From: Penaeus vannamei
Lineage: Eukaryota; Arthropoda; Malacostraca; Decapoda; Penaeidae
Assembly (NCBI RefSeq): GCF_042767895.1
Contig: NC_091550.1
Location: forward strand, 10,337,880 to 10,347,879
Length of the DNA stretch: 10,000 bases
Direction: 5' to 3'
Positions within the stretch are counted from its first letter, which is position 1; each line of letters begins with the position of its first letter. This document shows positions 7,800 through 10,000 of the stretch, one piece after another. The translations under genes and the position numbers were made by a program. A model generated the notes under the pieces. The model was not told the DNA's origin. It worked only from the letters and a program-made list of their open reading frames with translations, and ran no database searches.

Positions 7800-8157
7800 G
7801 CTGAGAGGGAGGGGTGGGAGGTGGCGAAGAGGAGGTGGAAGGTGGAGAAGTGAAGGTGGAAGAAGGGGGTGGGAGGTGGAGAAGAGAAGGTAGAAGAAGG
7901 GGGGGAAGGAAGAGAAAAGGAGGTGGAAGAAAGGGGGGAGGTGGAGAAGAGGAGATGGAAGTAGGGAGGTGAAAGGTGGAGAAAGGGAGATAAATAGGTG
8001 GAAGATGGAAAAGAGGAGGTGGAAGTACAACTTTGCAGGTGGAGAAAGGGAGGTGGAGTCAAGTGGTGGAAGGTGGAGAGAAAGAAGTGGAAGTAGGAGT
8101 GGTATGTGGACAAGGTATGTGGAGGTAAGGAATGGAAGATGAAGGAGAAGTGGAATT

Positions 8158-8170
8158 GGGGGGGGGGGGG
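8158..8170 (+). repeat. G13 homopolymer run
   Basis: Thirteen consecutive G inside the GGTGGA array. Such runs are prone to slippage, so the exact count is uncertain. Confidence 0.85.
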
Positions 8171-8911
8171 TAGAAGGTGGAGCTAATATGAAAAGAAAGA
8201 AAGAGAGAAAGAATAGTGGATGTAAGGGGATTGAAAGTGGAGATGGAATGGAAGAAGGGGAATGATAGATAGGTGGTGATGAAAGACGGATAAGGATAGA
8301 GGGTAAAAAGGAGATGGAGGCTAGAGAAGAGATGTAAGGAAAGGAATGAAAGGTGGATAAGGAGAGACGGCAGCAAGATGGAAGGAGGAGAGAGAGAAGT
8401 GGAAGGTCCAGAGACAATGATGGAGGCAAGGAAGTGGACAGGGAAAGGTGGAAGCAGTGATCGGAAGGTGGATTGAGAGAAGGTGGCAGTAGGGTTTGGA
8501 AAGTGGAAAGAATGAGGTGGAAGAACGGAAGGTGGAAGATGGAAGAAGAGAGGTGGAGAGAGGGAAACGAAAAATACAAGCTAAAGAGGTGGAAGCAGGG
8601 AAGTGGAACGTGAAGAGGTGGATGCTAAAGATAAAAGCGCTGAGGGTGGAAGGTGGTGGAGAGAATACAAAAAGGAAGGTGGAGAGGTGGAGAGACGGAT
8701 AAAAGTAAGACCGTGGAGAAGTGCAGAAAGCTGGAATAAATAGAATGTGGAGAAGGGAGAGTGGGAGTGGGAGATGGAAGAACGAGAAAAAAGAGATAGA
8801 AGAGACGTAGAGACGAGTTAAGTGGACACGTGGATGGAAAGTGGAGAGAATGGAAAGGTCACAAGAGATGTGATAAAGAGATGGAAAGTGAAGATGTAAG
8901 CACGTAAAGTA

Positions 8912-8928
8912 GGGGTGGGGGGGGGGGG
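8912..8928 (+). repeat. GGGG-T-G12 run
   Basis: GGGG (8912-8915), T, then twelve G (8917-8928). A G-quadruplex could form within this segment and the GGG-rich DNA that follows, up to about 9000. Confidence 0.85.
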
Positions 8929-9180
8929 AAGGAAACAGAAGGGGGAAGAGGAGGGGGAGGAAGAAGAGGTGGTGGGTGGGTATGGGGAGGGAGGGAGAAG
9001 GAGAAATGGAAGGGGGAAGGGGAGGGAAGGAGGATGGGGAACGAGAGAGGGATGAGAAAGGGGATGGGAAATGGGTAAGTAGAAGGCAAAGAAGAAAGGT
9101 AGGAATGGGAAGGGGAAGGGGAAAGAGGAGGGGAGGAAGGGAGGGAGGGGAGGGAGAAGGAGAGAGAAGGACGGGAATTA

Positions 9181-9315
9181 ATGATGATTACGAAAGGTGA
9201 TGAGATGAAGTAGAGGGACCTGACAAATACGATGACACGGCATGTCTGTTCGTTCGCCTTGCATCAAATGTTCATGTTAAGTGTTCATTAATGCCTTCAA
9301 GATGCTTGGTGAGAC
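9181..9315. other. Short low-copy-looking spacer
   Basis: About 135 bp of mixed sequence between the polypurine minisatellite and the GATA/GA array. It includes a partial duplication around ATGTTCATGTTAAGTGTTCAT (9269-9289). No gene. Confidence 0.6.
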
Positions 9316-9535
<220 letters not shown>

Positions 9536-9800
9536 AGATAGATAATTAGGTAAATATATAAACAGATAAATGATTGAGGGGGAAGGAGAGAGGGAGAAGA
9601 AATGAGTGCGAAGAGAAAAGAGAAGATTACAGGTAAGAAAAGAGAAAAAAAAATTGAGAACAAATACGAAGAGAGAATAAACGCACAGACAGAATGATAG
9701 ACGTTAACATCCCTCCAAAAGAAAATAGTAATAAATAAATAAATAAAATTAAACTAATAATAATAGATAAATTAATAAATAGATAAAAAAATAAGGGGAA
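9536..9800. repeat. A-rich, purine-rich low-complexity DNA with AAAT and GATA units
   Basis: Contains GATAGATAATTAGG, GGGAGAAG and an AAAT run (about 9731-9748), then AATAATAATAGATAAAT. Few pyrimidines other than T. No gene. The complementary open frames are Leu/Phe/Ile-rich artefacts. Confidence 0.8.
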
Positions 9801-10000
9801 AGGAAGAAAGAGAAAATGATAAGGATAACCATTAAATAAAAGACAATAAAATATGTGAATGAATACATAAAACAATATGCATACGTACACACGGAACGTA
9901 CACTCATATATACGTGTGCGGATCCATTTCTAAGAATGTTGTCAAGAAGTTTTAATGCTCTTTGAAAATTGTTTACGCGTTGACTATGAGGCGAAAGTCG
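9801..10000. other. Terminal AT-rich segment, no gene found
   Basis: Purine-rich DNA gives way at about 9850 to mixed sequence. ACGTACAC occurs at 9883-9890 and 9896-9903 (13 bp apart), followed by TATATACGTGTGCG, a partial inverted relative. The window ends in ordinary-looking sequence. Confidence 0.55.

Larger units (their letters stand above)
7800..9180. repeat. ~1.4-kb polypurine minisatellite with GGTGGA core
   Basis: Dense, irregular repetition of GGTGGAAG / GGTGGAGA / AGTGGAAAG cores, about 8-14 bp apart, fills 7800 to about 8900. It becomes GGGAAGG/GGGAGG-rich to 9180. C is scarce throughout. Homopolymer G runs occur at 8158-8170 (13 G) and 8917-8928 (12 G, with GGGG at 8912). The complement stays open for 269 codons (8579 to 7770) as a Pro-Leu-His-Ser-Phe polymer, because TTA, CTA and TCA are rare on the + strand. 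That product has no domain and is rejected as a gene. The core resembles vertebrate hypervariable minisatellite cores (AGGTGGGCAGGTGG type). Confidence 0.85.

Noticed and set aside
7770..8579. 269-codon minus-strand open frame rich in Pro, Leu, His, Ser and Phe
   Set aside because: Lies entirely inside the polypurine minisatellite, where stops on the minus strand are rare by composition. Neighbouring frames are also open and no protein family is recognisable.

Overview
The window looks like non-coding DNA from a eukaryote with an unusually high microsatellite load. I find no protein-coding gene, rRNA or complete tRNA gene that I can defend. Long dinucleotide arrays of every class (GA/CT, TA, CA/GT), trinucleotide arrays (ATT/ATC, CAA/CAG) and tetranucleotide arrays (GATA, GACA, TGCG, AAAT) cover roughly 30% of it. 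Degenerate minisatellites and polypurine tracts bring repetitive or low-complexity DNA to about half or more. This density and mix resemble decapod crustaceans, especially penaeid shrimp, whose genomes are known for extreme simple-repeat content. That assignment is inference from composition, since no diagnostic gene is present.

Layout of the left half. GATA/GA repeats lie at 112-350, then AT-rich unsorted sequence to 888. A GA/GACA array (926-1249) is flanked by a near-identical 19-bp direct repeat. After a short mixed-composition segment come a 63-bp minisatellite (1447-1625) and a degenerate TTTAGTTTAATC repeat (1626-1890). These lead into an ATT/ATC array and a ~400-bp TA array (2026-2428), ending beside a perfect 10-bp-stem hairpin. 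A CA array (2767-2980), a CAA/CAG array (3081-3528) and a GT array with a three-copy higher-order unit (3683-3966) follow. From 3967 to about 5095 the DNA is mostly low-copy-looking and AT-rich, with an A24 tract plus AATAAA on the minus strand.

Layout of the right half. A degenerate CCTGAAATC minisatellite (5124-5418) is followed by a small GC-rich block (5461-5548), a TA-GT array (5549-5766), low-copy sequence with a palindromic kappaB-like site, and a purine block framed by CAGCTG-containing repeats. A CpG-rich block (6470-6673), which ends in a splice-donor-like GTAAGT, is the best candidate for real gene sequence. Then come AT-rich DNA, a ~585-bp CT tract, a 200-bp spacer, a ~1.4-kb GGTGGA-type polypurine minisatellite, GATA/GA repeats and A-rich DNA to the end.

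The long open reading frames in the window (poly Leu-Ser, Ile-Tyr, Thr-His, Cys-Val, Arg-Glu, Asn/Gln or Pro-Leu-His-Ser) arise because the repeats lack stop triplets. They should not be read as genes. Nothing here forms an operon or pathway. What is notable is structural: complementary arrays, purine/pyrimidine strand switches, higher-order repeat units and short repeats framing the arrays.
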